Assembly (NCBI GenBank): GCA_021779875.1 | Contig: JAJXZV010000412.1 | Span: forward strand, 1 to 15,597 | Source: Pseudomonadota bacterium | Lineage (GTDB): Bacteria > Pseudomonadota > Gammaproteobacteria > Steroidobacterales > Steroidobacteraceae | Length of the DNA stretch: 15,597 bases | Reading direction: 5' to 3' | Shown here: positions 1 to 7,031 of the stretch, in pieces | Layout: each line of letters begins with the position of its first letter | Numbering within the stretch: position 1 is the stretch's first letter | Position numbers and translations under genes: made by a program | Notes under the pieces: model-generated | What the model was told of the DNA's origin: nothing | The model's input: the letters and a program-made list of their open reading frames with translations, nothing else | The model's database searches: none

Positions 1-956
1 CGCAGCTGCGCGCCCACCTTCTCGATCGAGTGCGCGAGGTCCGCCTTCAGGAGCTTCGAGTACTTGCGCCGGCCGCTCTTGGTCTCGTTGATCCATTGCC
101 GGGCGAACTTGCCCTGCTGGATCTCGGTGAGGATCTTCTTCATCTCTTTCTTGGTCGCCTTGTTGACCACCCGCGGTCCGCGCGTGAGGTCGCCGTATTT
201 CGCGGTCTCGCTGATGAAGCGGTGCATCTTGGTGATGCCGCCCTCGTGCAGCAGGTCGACGATCAGCTTCAGCTCGTGCAGGCACTCGAAGTAGGCCACG
301 GCCGGCTGATAACCCGCCTCGACCAGCGTCTCGTAGCCCTTGACCACCAGCTCGGTGGCGCCGCCGCACAGCACCGCCTGCTCGCCGAACAGGTCGGTCT
401 CGGTCTCCTCGGCGAAGGTCGTCGTGAGTACGCCGCCGCGCGTTCCGCCGATGCCGTCCGCGTAGGCGAGCGCCTTGGCCTTGGCGCGCTTGGTCGCATC
501 CTGCGCCACGGCGAGCAGGCAGGGCACGCCCCGGCCCTGGGTGAATTGCCGCCGAACGAGGTCGCCCGGACCCTTGGGGGCGATCAGCACCACGTCGAGA
601 TCCTTGCGGGGTTTGATCTGCTTGAAGTGCACGTTGAAGCCGTGCGCGAACAACAGCGTCGCGCCGGGTTCGATCAGCGGCTTCAGCTCCTCGTAGAGCG
701 CCTTCTGCGTGAGGTCGGGAACCAGCATCGCGATCAGGGAGGCGCCCTTGACCGCCGCCTTCGGCTCGAGAACCTTCAAGCCGTCCTTCTTCGCCTTGTT
801 CCAGCTGTCGCCCTTGCGTACGCCGACGACCACGTCGTAGCCGCTGTCGCGCAGGTTGAGCGCGTGCGCGCGCCCCTGACTGCCATAGCCGAGGATCGCG
901 ATCCGCGCGCCGCGCAGCGCCTTCTTGTCGACGTCTTTCTGCGAATACATACGCAT
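1..956 (-). CDS. ilvC: Ketol-acid reductoisomerase, class I (3' end cut by window edge)
   Basis: This enzyme isomerises and reduces acetolactate or acetohydroxybutyrate with NADPH and Mg2+, the second common step of valine, leucine and isoleucine synthesis, in the cytoplasm. Visible on the minus strand are the N-terminal Rossmann motif [17 protein letters not shown], the cofactor loop VRKGDSW, the [12 protein letters not shown] segment, and the metal-site motifs [11 protein letters not shown] and [14 protein letters not shown]. These match short class I KARI rather than the long E. coli type. About 318 residues are present against a usual length near 338, so roughly 20 residues lie outside the window. 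I chose ATG at 956 because AGGAG (967-963) sits six bases upstream; ATG at 950 is an alternative two codons in. The gene is divergent from the aminopeptidase-ilvD pair, which fits a shared branched-chain locus. Identity is very secure. Confidence 0.97.
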   Translation of the reverse strand, partial: MRMYSQKDVDKKALRGARIAILGYGSQGRAHALNLRDSGYDVVVGVRKGDSWNKAKKDGLKVLEPKAAVKGASLIAMLVPDLTQKALYEELKPLIEPGATLLFAHGFNVHFKQIKPRKDLDVVLIAPKGPGDLVRRQFTQGRGVPCLLAVAQDATKRAKAKALAYADGIGGTRGGVLTTTFAEETETDLFGEQAVLCGGATELVVKGYETLVEAGYQPAVAYFECLHELKLIVDLLHEGGITKMHRFISETAKYGDLTRGPRVVNKATKKEMKKILTEIQQGKFARQWINETKSGRRKYSKLLKADLAHSIEKVGAQL

Positions 957-1000
957 GTGAAGCTCCTACAATGAACTCGTCAGGAAAATTCTCAAGGCCC

Positions 1001-1047
1001 CCAAAACGCAAAACCCCGCATCTTAAGCCTAGGGACTTAAGCGGGGT
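1001..1047 (-). terminator. Terminator-like hairpin in the ilvC leader (possible attenuator)
   Basis: Read on the minus strand, CCCCG-CTTAAG (1046-1036) pairs with CTTAAG-(ATG)-CGGGG (1027-1014). The loop is 8 bases with a 3-base bulge, and TTTTGCGTTTT follows at 1013-1003. The hairpin lies between a candidate ilvC promoter and the ilvC start codon, and no minus-strand gene precedes it, so it would act on ilvC itself. A segment just upstream (1082-1070) can pair with the middle of the hairpin in a competing structure. No leader peptide rich in Leu/Val/Ile codons is evident. The hairpin is seen directly; its regulatory role is inferred. Confidence 0.6.
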
Positions 1048-1092
1048 CGCGAGGAAAACGCTGCGTCGGAAGCCCTGTTAAGTAGCCTGGGA

Positions 1093-1121
1093 ATAGCACC
1101 ACAGAATCTCTTATGATGCAA
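1093..1121 (-). promoter_or_regulatory. Candidate sigma70 promoter for ilvC
   Basis: On the minus strand a -35-like TTGCAT (1121-1116) and a -10-like TGCTAT (1098-1093) are separated by 17 bases. Transcription would start near 1086. That gives a leader of about 130 bases containing the attenuator-like hairpin and its possible competitor. The match to consensus is partial, so this is a prediction. Confidence 0.4.
1112..1117 (+). promoter_or_regulatory. Candidate -10 box for the aminopeptidase-ilvD operon
   Basis: TATGAT matches five of six consensus positions and lies about 65 bases before the aminopeptidase start codon. The region where a -35 box should sit (about 1088-1094) is poor, so an activator-dependent or weak promoter would be expected. 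It overlaps the candidate ilvC -35 box on the other strand, which would make the two divergent promoters mutually exclusive. Confidence 0.3.
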
Positions 1122-1182
1122 GATCGGTGCGGGCGCGGCCGAGTCCGCGCGCCGGCGCGATTTGCGGAATTCTTGGAAGACC

Positions 1183-2610
1183 ATGACCGACGAACATCCG
1201 ACGATCGAACAGGGGCCGCCGCACGGCGCGCGTGCGCCGGTGCCGCTGTGGCTGCTGTACGAGGACGAGGTGGAGGCCTGGCGCGCCGCCCAGGCGCCTG
1301 CGACCGCCCAATGGCTCGAGGAGCAGGGCTTCAAGGGCGAGAAGCATCGGACCGTGCTCGTGCCCGATGCGACCGGCGTGCTCGCGCTCGCGGTGGGCGG
1401 GCTCGGCAAGCGCTTGGGCGGGCTGTCGCTTTGGCATGCGGCGGGATTCGCCGAGCGCCTGCCCGCGCGGCGTTTTCGCGCGGCCCAGGCCTGGAGCGCC
1501 GCCGAGGCGACGCAGCTCTGCCTGGGATTCGCCTACGGCGGCTACCGCTTCGACCGCTATCGCGCGCCGCGGCCCGAGCGGATCGCGACGCTCGAACCGC
1601 CGCCGAACGCCGATTCGCAGCACGTGGCCCGCACCATCGAGGCGCTGCGCCTCGCGCGCGACCTGATCAACACCCCCGCCGCGGACCTGGGGCCCGCCGA
1701 ACTCGCGGCCGCCGCCCGGCGCCTGGCGGAGCGCCACGGCGCGAGCTGCCGCGAATGGGTTGGCGAGGAACTGCTGGCCGCCAATTTTCCGGCCATCCAC
1801 GCCGTCGGGCGCGCGAGCGCGGCGGCGCCGCGGCTCATCGAGCTGCAGTGGGCGCCGGCGAACGCGCACGAGCGGCCGCGGATCACACTGGTGGGCAAGG
1901 GGGTGTGCTTCGACAGCGGCGGCCTGGATCTCAAGCCGAGCGCGGGCATGGCGCTCATGAAGAAGGACATGGGCGGCGCCGCGGTCGCGCTGGGGCTCGC
2001 CCACATGCTCATGAGCGCCGGCATCGGCGCGCGACTGCGGGTGCTCGTGCCGGCGGTGGAGAACGCGGTCTCCGGCAACGCCTATCGGCCCGGTGACGTG
2101 CTGGCGACGCGCAAGGGCCTGACCGTGGAGGTGGGCAACACCGACGCCGAGGGGCGCCTCGTGTTGTGCGATGCGCTGGCGCTCGCCGACGCCGAAGGAG
2201 CCGACCTCATCATCGATTTCGCGACGCTCACGGGGGCGGCGCGCGTCGCGCTCGGCCCCGAGCTGCCGGCGTTGTTCGGCAGCCACGATGCGCTCACCGC
2301 GGAGGTCGCGCGCGTGGCGGCCGAGGAGCACGATCCGCTGTGGCCCATGCCACTGTGGATGGGCTACGACGACGAGCTCGGCAGCAAGATCGCCGACCTC
2401 AACAACGTGGCGGCCTCGTCGCTGGCCGGGGCGATCTTCGGCGCGCTGTTCCTGAAGCGCTTCGTCAGCCGGACGCCGGAGTGGCTGCACGTCGATCTGT
2501 ACGGCTGGAACCCCAAGGAGCGGCCGGGGCGTGGCGTCGGCGCCGAGGCACAGGGCCTGCGCGGCGTGTTCCGCTATCTCGTGCAGCGATACGGCGCGGA
2601 GCGCCCTTGA
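1183..2610 (+). CDS. Leucyl aminopeptidase family protein (peptidase M17)
   Basis: This is a two-metal aminopeptidase that removes N-terminal residues, often Leu, from peptides in the cytoplasm. M17 enzymes are usually hexamers. The protein is 475 residues, slightly shorter than E. coli PepA (about 503). The catalytic C-terminal half is intact: [11 protein letters not shown] gives K239 and D244, then K251, D262 in KKDMGG, and NTDAEGRL gives D321, E323 and R325. The spacing of these residues is identical to E. coli PepA K270, D275, K282, D293, D352, E354 and R356. The N-terminal domain is divergent. I prefer ATG 1183, preceded by GGAAGA, over an upstream in-frame TTG at 1162. The stop codon overlaps the ilvD start, so the two are probably co-translated. 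The M17 assignment is firm; the exact substrate is unknown, so I give no symbol. Confidence 0.93.
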   Translation: MTDEHPTIEQGPPHGARAPVPLWLLYEDEVEAWRAAQAPATAQWLEEQGFKGEKHRTVLVPDATGVLALAVGGLGKRLGGLSLWHAAGFAERLPARRFRAAQAWSAAEATQLCLGFAYGGYRFDRYRAPRPERIATLEPPPNADSQHVARTIEALRLARDLINTPAADLGPAELAAAARRLAERHGASCREWVGEELLAANFPAIHAVGRASAAAPRLIELQWAPANAHERPRITLVGKGVCFDSGGLDLKPSAGMALMKKDMGGAAVALGLAHMLMSAGIGARLRVLVPAVENAVSGNAYRPGDVLATRKGLTVEVGNTDAEGRLVLCDALALADAEGADLIIDFATLTGAARVALGPELPALFGSHDALTAEVARVAAEEHDPLWPMPLWMGYDDELGSKIADLNNVAASSLAGAIFGALFLKRFVSRTPEWLHVDLYGWNPKERPGRGVGAEAQGLRGVFRYLVQRYGAERP

Positions 2611-4304
2611 AGAAGAAGAGCGCGCCGCCCGCCCCGGATTCTCGGCGTCATTCCCGTCTCGTGGTCGATGGCGTCAAGCAGGCGCCGAGCCGCGCGATGC
2701 TGCGCGCGGTGGGCTTCGAGGACGCCGATTTCGCCAAGCCGCAGGTCGGCATCGCGTCGACCTGGAGCAATCTCACCCCCTGCAACATGCACATCGACGA
2801 ACTGGCGCGGCAGGCCGCGGCCGGCGCCGAGGAGGGCGGCGGGGCGAAGGCCGTGACGTTCGGCACCATCACGGTGTCCGACGGGATCTCCATGGGCACA
2901 CCGGGAATGCGCTATTCGCTCGTGTCGCGCGAGGTGATCGCGGACTCGATCGAGACCGTCGTGGGCGCCCAGGGGTTCGATGGTCTGGTGGCCATCGGCG
3001 GCTGCGACAAGAACATGCCGGGCTGCATGATGGCCATCGCGCGGCTCGACCGGCCGGCGGTGTTCGTGTACGGCGGCACCATCCGGCCGGGCGTCGAACA
3101 GCGCGACATCGTCTCGGTGTTCGAGGCGGTGGGCGGACACGCCCGCGGCACGGTCTCCGAGCAGCAGCTGAGGTTCGTCGAGCGAACCGCGATCCCGGGA
3201 CCCGGATCCTGCGCCGGGATGTACACGGCGAATACCATGGCCTCGGCCATCGAGGCGCTCGGCATGAGCCTGCCGAACAGCTCGGCCCAGGATGCGATCT
3301 CCGCGCACAAGCGGGAGGATTGCCGGCGCGCGGGCGCCGCCGTGGTCGAATTGATCCGCCGGGGCATCCGGCCGAGCGCCATCCTGACCCGCAAGGCCTT
3401 CGAGAACGCGATCACGGTGGCGATCGCGCTCGGCGGCTCGACCAACGCGGTGCTGCACCTGCTCGCCATCGCGTCGGCCGCCGCGGTGAAACTCGGCCTC
3501 GACGACTTCACGCGCATCGGCCGGCGCGTTCCGGTGCTCGCCGACCTGCGGCCGAGCGGCCGCTTTTCGATGTCGGATCTGGTGGCCATCGGCGGCATCC
3601 GCCCGCTGATGAAGACCCTGCTCGAGGCTGGCTTGCTGCATGGCGATTGTCTGACCGTGACCGGTGCGAGCCTCGGCGAGAACCTGCGCGAGGTGGCGCC
3701 CTATCCGCCGGGGCAGGCCATCGTGCGGCCGCTCGCCGATCCGATCAAGAAGGACAGCCACCTGGTGATCCTGTACGGCAACCTGGCGCCCGAGGGAGCG
3801 GTGGCCAAGATCACCGGCAAGGAAGGCCTGAGTTTCAAGGGACGCGCCCGGGTGTTCGAGTCGGAGGAAGCGGCGCTCGCCGGGATTCTCGGCGGCAGGG
3901 TGCGTGCCGGCGACGTGGTCGTGATCCGCTACGAGGGACCGAAGGGCGGGCCCGGCATGCGCGAGATGTTGAGCCCGACCAGCGCCATCATGGGCAAGGG
4001 TCTCGGCGGCGAGGTGGCATTGATCACCGACGGACGTTTCTCGGGCGGCAGCCACGGGTTCGTGGTGGGCCACGTCACGCCGGAAGCGGCGCTCGGCGGA
4101 CCGATCGCGCTGGTCGAGAACGGCGATGAGATCACGATTGATGCGCAGCATCGAGAAATCACGCTGCACGTCGGCGCCGCGCAGATGCGGCGCCGCCTCA
4201 AGGACTGGAAGCCGCGCAAGCCGTATGCGCGTCGCGGCGCACTCGCCAAATACGCGCGCTCCGTGAGCAGTGCCTCGCGCGGTGCCGTGACCGATCTCGA
4301 GTAG
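2607..4304 (+). CDS. ilvD: Dihydroxyacid dehydratase, short [2Fe-2S]-type
   Basis: It dehydrates 2,3-dihydroxy-isovalerate or -methylvalerate to the 2-keto acid, the step after IlvC. At 565 residues it has the length of the short [2Fe-2S] class, not the longer (about 616 residues) E. coli [4Fe-4S] class. The three cluster cysteines are visible: C59 in LTPCNMH, C133 in GGCDKNMPG and C202 in [10 protein letters not shown]134 and K135 form the Mg-binding pair, where the family has a carbamylated lysine. The [10 protein letters not shown] motif (475-484) supplies the active-site serine region. I chose TTG at 2607 because it yields the family's usual start of about 20 residues before the HSRLVVDG motif and has GGAG five bases upstream. 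It overlaps the preceding stop as TTGA, suggesting translational coupling. No in-frame ATG fits. Function is very secure; the start is likely. Confidence 0.96.
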   Translation: MKKKSAPPAPDSRRHSRLVVDGVKQAPSRAMLRAVGFEDADFAKPQVGIASTWSNLTPCNMHIDELARQAAAGAEEGGGAKAVTFGTITVSDGISMGTPGMRYSLVSREVIADSIETVVGAQGFDGLVAIGGCDKNMPGCMMAIARLDRPAVFVYGGTIRPGVEQRDIVSVFEAVGGHARGTVSEQQLRFVERTAIPGPGSCAGMYTANTMASAIEALGMSLPNSSAQDAISAHKREDCRRAGAAVVELIRRGIRPSAILTRKAFENAITVAIALGGSTNAVLHLLAIASAAAVKLGLDDFTRIGRRVPVLADLRPSGRFSMSDLVAIGGIRPLMKTLLEAGLLHGDCLTVTGASLGENLREVAPYPPGQAIVRPLADPIKKDSHLVILYGNLAPEGAVAKITGKEGLSFKGRARVFESEEAALAGILGGRVRAGDVVVIRYEGPKGGPGMREMLSPTSAIMGKGLGGEVALITDGRFSGGSHGFVVGHVTPEAALGGPIALVENGDEITIDAQHREITLHVGAAQMRRRLKDWKPRKPYARRGALAKYARSVSSASRGAVTDLE

Positions 4305-4563
4305 CGAATTTTCACGCCTTTCGCCATCGAATTTTTCGCTATGCAAATCGATTCCCGGACACATGCGCGCGATCATTGCAAGGCGCCACGTCACGCTTGC
4401 AGTGCGGGCTGAAACTGTGTCAGTCTCCGGGTTCACCGAGGGGGGAACCGGATAAGGGAAGCCACTGGTTCAAGCGCCAGAGAGGCCGGTTCGAGGCGTG
4501 CGCGCGGCGCGTGGGACGTCCACTCGGTGAGCAATACTAGATACAGGGGTAGGGTCGCAGCGG
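4305..4563 (+). promoter_or_regulatory. ilvD-tonB intergenic region with inverted repeats
   Basis: No gene is seen in these 259 bases. Just after ilvD, TAGCGAA (4302-4308) and TTCGCTA (4335-4341) are inverted copies, but no U-tract follows, so this is a weak terminator candidate. TGCAAG (4377-4382) and CTTGCA (4396-4401) form a second dyad. GAACCGG (4445-4451) can pair either with the preceding CCGG-G-TTC (4427-4434) or with the following CCGGTTC (4486-4492), giving two exclusive hairpins in the probable tonB leader. I could not find a convincing sigma70 promoter or a clear Fur box. Confidence 0.4.
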
Positions 4564-5211
4564 ATGTACAAGTACGAAGAGCCATCATTGTTCTCGGGCC
4601 GCAGAGGCGCCGCCCTTCTGGCCGTCATCGCGATACACGTGCTCGTCGGTTATGGTTTCTATTCCGGTCTGGCACAGCGCATCAAGTCCTCGATCATCCC
4701 ACCCGTCGAAGTGTCGCAGATCGACAAGCCCAAGGAAGTCGACAAGCCGCCGCCGCCGCCGCCGAAGCTCGAGGAGATCAAGCCGTACGTGCCGCCGCCT
4801 GAATTCGTCGACATCCAGGCAGCGCCTCCCGAGAACACCACGGCCATCACGACGGTGACCCAGACCCTGACCCCGGCGCCCGCGCCGGTGGCCGCGCCGC
4901 CGCCGCCGGCGCCGAAGAAGATGACCAACGTGGCCATGGATCCGCGGCATCCGCTGAAGATCGGCGAGGACTTCTACCCCGACGCCTCCAAGCGCGCGGG
5001 CGAGGAGGGCCGCTGCGTCGTGCAGATGACCGTCGCCGCCGACGGCAAGATCACGAACGAGTCGATCCAGACCTCCTCGGGCTTCCCCCGGTTGGACGAG
5101 GCCTGTCTGAAGGGCGTGCGCGGCCAGCGCATGCTGCCGGCCACCGAGGACGGCAAGCCCGTCGCGAAGACCGTGTCCGTGCCCATCGTGTGGAAGCTGA
5201 CGAACCGGTAG
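4564..5211 (+). CDS. tonB: Energy transducer TonB
   Basis: TonB carries energy from the inner-membrane ExbB/ExbD proton channel across the periplasm to outer-membrane TonB-dependent transporters. The 215-residue protein has a single N-terminal membrane segment (about 15-36) that keeps the conserved His (H25), though the usual Ser four residues before it is Val. A proline-rich spacer follows (about 46-118, including a run of six prolines at 62-67). The C-terminal TonB fold (about 132-215) contains YPDASKRAGEEG, the V-x-x-DGK strand and SSGFPRLDEA. Two cysteines, C151 and C181, lie in this periplasmic domain and may form a disulfide. The ATG at 4564 is preceded by a purine-rich AGGGGTAGGG. It is first in a tonB-exbB-exbD-exbD cluster, which confirms the role. 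The transported substrate cannot be told from the sequence. Confidence 0.94.
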   Translation: MYKYEEPSLFSGRRGAALLAVIAIHVLVGYGFYSGLAQRIKSSIIPPVEVSQIDKPKEVDKPPPPPPKLEEIKPYVPPPEFVDIQAAPPENTTAITTVTQTLTPAPAPVAAPPPPAPKKMTNVAMDPRHPLKIGEDFYPDASKRAGEEGRCVVQMTVAADGKITNESIQTSSGFPRLDEACLKGVRGQRMLPATEDGKPVAKTVSVPIVWKLTNR

Positions 5212-5230
5212 CCGTTGCCGGAGCAGCTGC

Positions 5231-5255
5231 GGTCGAATCGTCGGTCGAATTGACA
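5231..5255 (+). repeat. 12-base direct repeat and TTGACA box upstream of exbB
   Basis: GGTCGAAT occurs at 5231-5238 and again at 5243-5250, exactly 12 bases apart. The second copy runs into a perfect -35 consensus TTGACA (5250-5255). No acceptable -10 box lies 16-18 bases downstream, so an exbB promoter here is only possible, perhaps activator-assisted. The repeat spacing of just over one helix turn would suit a dimeric regulator, but that is inference. Confidence 0.3.
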
Positions 5256-5300
5256 ACACCCGTTCATTAGAAGCGTCTTTCAAGTAGAGGAAATCGGTCC

Positions 5301-6044
5301 ATGCAAGAGCAAGTCGTCGAAAACCCGTATGGTCTCAGCGCCCTCATCGCCCAAGGCGATCTGGTGGCCCGTGCCACGCTGCTGATCCTGATCGTCATGT
5401 CGCTCATGACGTGGTTCATCATGATCACGAAGTTCTTCGATCAACGGCGCATGCGCAAGCAGGCGATCGAGGCGGAGAAGGAGTTCTGGAGTTCCTCGAG
5501 CCTGACCGACGCGATCGCGAAGTTGAAGGGCAGCGCGAACCCGTTCCGTGCCCTCGCCGAGACCGGCAAGCAGGCCTACGAGTATCACGAGACCAACAAG
5601 ACCCGCCTGTCGGGCGCCATCGGCACCAGCGAGTGGATCACCGAGTCGTTGCAGCGCACGGCCGATCAGGTCGTGAGCCGCATGCAGTCGGGACTGCCGG
5701 TGCTGGCATCGGTCGGTTCGACCGCGCCGTTCGTCGGACTGTTCGGCACGGTGTGGGGCATCTACCACGCGCTGATCGCGATCAGCCTGGCCGGTCAGGC
5801 GTCGATCGACAAGGTCGCGGGCCCGGTGGGCGAGGCGCTGATCATGACCGCCATCGGTCTGTTCGTCGCGGTGCCCGCGGTGCTCGGCTACAACATCCTG
5901 CTTCGCCGCAACAAGGGCGTGCAGGAGTACGTCAGCCACTTCACCCACGAGTTGCACGCCTACCTGATCTCCGGCGCGAAGATGGGCCTCGGCATGAGCG
6001 GCCAGTCCGCGCCGAGCGTCAAGCCCGCCGCCGCCGCTCGCTGA
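5301..6044 (+). CDS. exbB: ExbB, proton-channel subunit of the Ton system
   Basis: ExbB (MotA/TolQ/ExbB family) forms the inner-membrane pentamer that, with ExbD, couples proton flow to TonB. The 247-residue protein shows three membrane segments: about 23-46, 131-162 (with SVGSTAPFVGLFGTVWGI) and 176-202 (GEALIMTAIGLFVAVPAVLGY). The key channel residues are present: E178, T150 and T183 correspond to E. coli E176, T148 and T181, all offset by two. A large cytoplasmic loop lies between segments 1 and 2, as in the family. The ATG is preceded by AGAGGAAA nine bases upstream. It follows tonB by 89 bases and precedes exbD1 by 19. A TolQ or MotA role is unlikely given the tonB and exbD neighbours. 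Confidence 0.95.
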   Translation: MQEQVVENPYGLSALIAQGDLVARATLLILIVMSLMTWFIMITKFFDQRRMRKQAIEAEKEFWSSSSLTDAIAKLKGSANPFRALAETGKQAYEYHETNKTRLSGAIGTSEWITESLQRTADQVVSRMQSGLPVLASVGSTAPFVGLFGTVWGIYHALIAISLAGQASIDKVAGPVGEALIMTAIGLFVAVPAVLGYNILLRRNKGVQEYVSHFTHELHAYLISGAKMGLGMSGQSAPSVKPAAAAR

Positions 6045-6063
6045 GCGACAGGAGACCAGCGCC

Positions 6064-6492
6064 ATGGCGATCAATGTGGGCGGGGAGGCCGAAGGCGAAG
6101 TGATGTCGGATATCAACGTCACGCCCCTCGTGGACGTGATGTTGGTGTTGCTGATCATCTTCATCATCACGGTGCCGGTGATCATCCAGCAGGTGAATCT
6201 CAAGCTGCCCATCGCGACCAACGTCCCGACGCAGACCAAGCCGGAGAACGTCACCATCGCCATCGACGAGCAGGGCAACATCTACTGGAACACCAAGAAG
6301 CTCGCGAGCTTCGATGAATTGAAGAACAGCCTGCGCGGCATCGTCCGCCAGGAGCCTCAGCCCGAGGTCCACATCCGCGGCGACGCCGCGGTGCGCTATC
6401 AGTTCGTCGGCCAGGTGCTGGTCGCCACCCAGCAGATCGGGATCAAGAAGGTGGCATTCATCACCGAACCGGATCACCCGGGCGGCGGCTAA
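6064..6492 (+). CDS. exbD: ExbD, first copy
   Basis: ExbD is the single-span partner of ExbB; its membrane aspartate carries protons. The 142-residue protein has a short cytoplasmic N-terminus with SDINVTPLVDVMLVLL, giving the essential D24 (E. coli D25), a membrane segment at about 22-42, and a periplasmic domain ending in QQIGIKKVAFITEP. The spacer after the membrane segment has few prolines, unlike the next gene. The ATG is preceded by CAGGAGA, and the gene is spaced 19 bases from exbB and 23 from the second exbD, so one operon is expected. A TolR identity is disfavoured by the tonB linkage. Confidence 0.94.
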   Translation: MAINVGGEAEGEVMSDINVTPLVDVMLVLLIIFIITVPVIIQQVNLKLPIATNVPTQTKPENVTIAIDEQGNIYWNTKKLASFDELKNSLRGIVRQEPQPEVHIRGDAAVRYQFVGQVLVATQQIGIKKVAFITEPDHPGGG

Positions 6493-6515
6493 GGGTTCTT
6501 AAGGAGAGTTTTGCA

Positions 6516-6935
6516 ATGGCCATGAATGTCGGTGGAGGTGGGGAGGGTCAGGCACTCTCGGAGATCAACATGACGCCGCTGATCGACGTCATGCTCGTGC
6601 TGCTGATCATCTTCATCATCACCATCCCGGTCATGACGCATGCCGTCAAGATCGACAATCCGCAGCCGCCGCCGCCGAACTTCGTGCCGCCGCCGCCGCC
6701 CGAGGTGATCAACCTGGGGATCGACTTCGACGGCACGCTGCTCTGGAACGGCACGCCGGTGGACCGCAAGACCCTGCAGGGCTACATCATCTCGGAGGCG
6801 GAAAAATCTCCGCAGCCGGAGGTGCACATCACGGTCGACAAGTTCGCCAAGTACGAGAAGGTGGCGCAGACTCTGGCGGATCTGCAGAGCCACGGGCTGA
6901 AGAAGATCGGCTTCGTCAACAACGACTTGTTCTAG
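6516..6935 (+). CDS. exbD: ExbD, second copy with proline-rich periplasmic linker
   Basis: This is a paralogue of the preceding gene, with the same MA-x-NVGG start, SEINMTPLIDVMLVLL motif, membrane aspartate D24 and overall length (139 residues). It differs in a proline-rich stretch right after the membrane helix (about 49-62, with runs of four and five prolines), resembling the spacer of TonB. The periplasmic domain ends in QSHGLKKIGFVNNDLF. A strong AAGGAGAG ribosome site precedes the ATG. Two tandem exbD genes after tonB-exbB are known from Xanthomonas, where the second copy is reported to be dispensable for iron uptake but needed for other responses. Whether that division of labour holds here is unknown. 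Confidence 0.93.
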   Translation: MAMNVGGGGEGQALSEINMTPLIDVMLVLLIIFIITIPVMTHAVKIDNPQPPPPNFVPPPPPEVINLGIDFDGTLLWNGTPVDRKTLQGYIISEAEKSPQPEVHITVDKFAKYEKVAQTLADLQSHGLKKIGFVNNDLF

Positions 6936-7003
6936 GGCGCACTCCTCCGAAGAGTGCCGCGGCGCGTCGACCCTTTTGGCGAGGGGTCACGCGCCGTTTG
7001 TTT
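6936..7003 (+). terminator. Intrinsic terminator (double hairpin) after exbD2
   Basis: A first hairpin pairs GGC-g-CACTC (6936-6944) with GAGTGCC (6952-6958). A second, stronger one pairs GGCGCGT (6961-6967) with ACGCGCC (6989-6995) and GACCC (6969-6973) with GGGTC (6984-6988), leaving one bulged base, and is followed by GTTTGTTT. It lies within the 96-base gap before the TPR gene, so it may end the ton operon or reduce readthrough into that gene. Confidence 0.65.
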
Positions 7004-7031
7004 GGGGCTACACGACAGCGAGGTTTTCTCA

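Noticed and set aside
570..580. Asp replacing His in the PKGPGH segment of ketol-acid reductoisomerase
   Set aside because: This position varies in the family (E. coli has Thr), and all metal-binding residues are intact, so loss of function is not indicated.
4302..4341. Intrinsic terminator of ilvD from the TAGCGAA/TTCGCTA inverted repeat
   Set aside because: The loop is 26 bases and no T-run follows the second arm.
2574..4436. Long minus-strand frame opposite ilvD, plus similar frames opposite exbB, the TPR gene and the permeases
   Set aside because: These are composition shadows of real genes; the sense frames carry unambiguous family motifs.
4460..4500. T-loop-like TTCAAG and TTCGAG motifs suggesting a tRNA
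   Set aside because: The flanking bases do not form a five-pair T stem, and no acceptor, D or anticodon arm can be drawn.
5250..5278. A separate strong exbB promoter based on the perfect TTGACA
   Set aside because: No usable -10 box occurs at 16-18 bases spacing, so it is listed only as a repeat/-35 candidate.
6064..6935. Second exbD as a recent duplication or assembly artefact
   Set aside because: The two copies differ throughout the periplasmic domain and linker, and tandem exbD genes are known in Xanthomonas.
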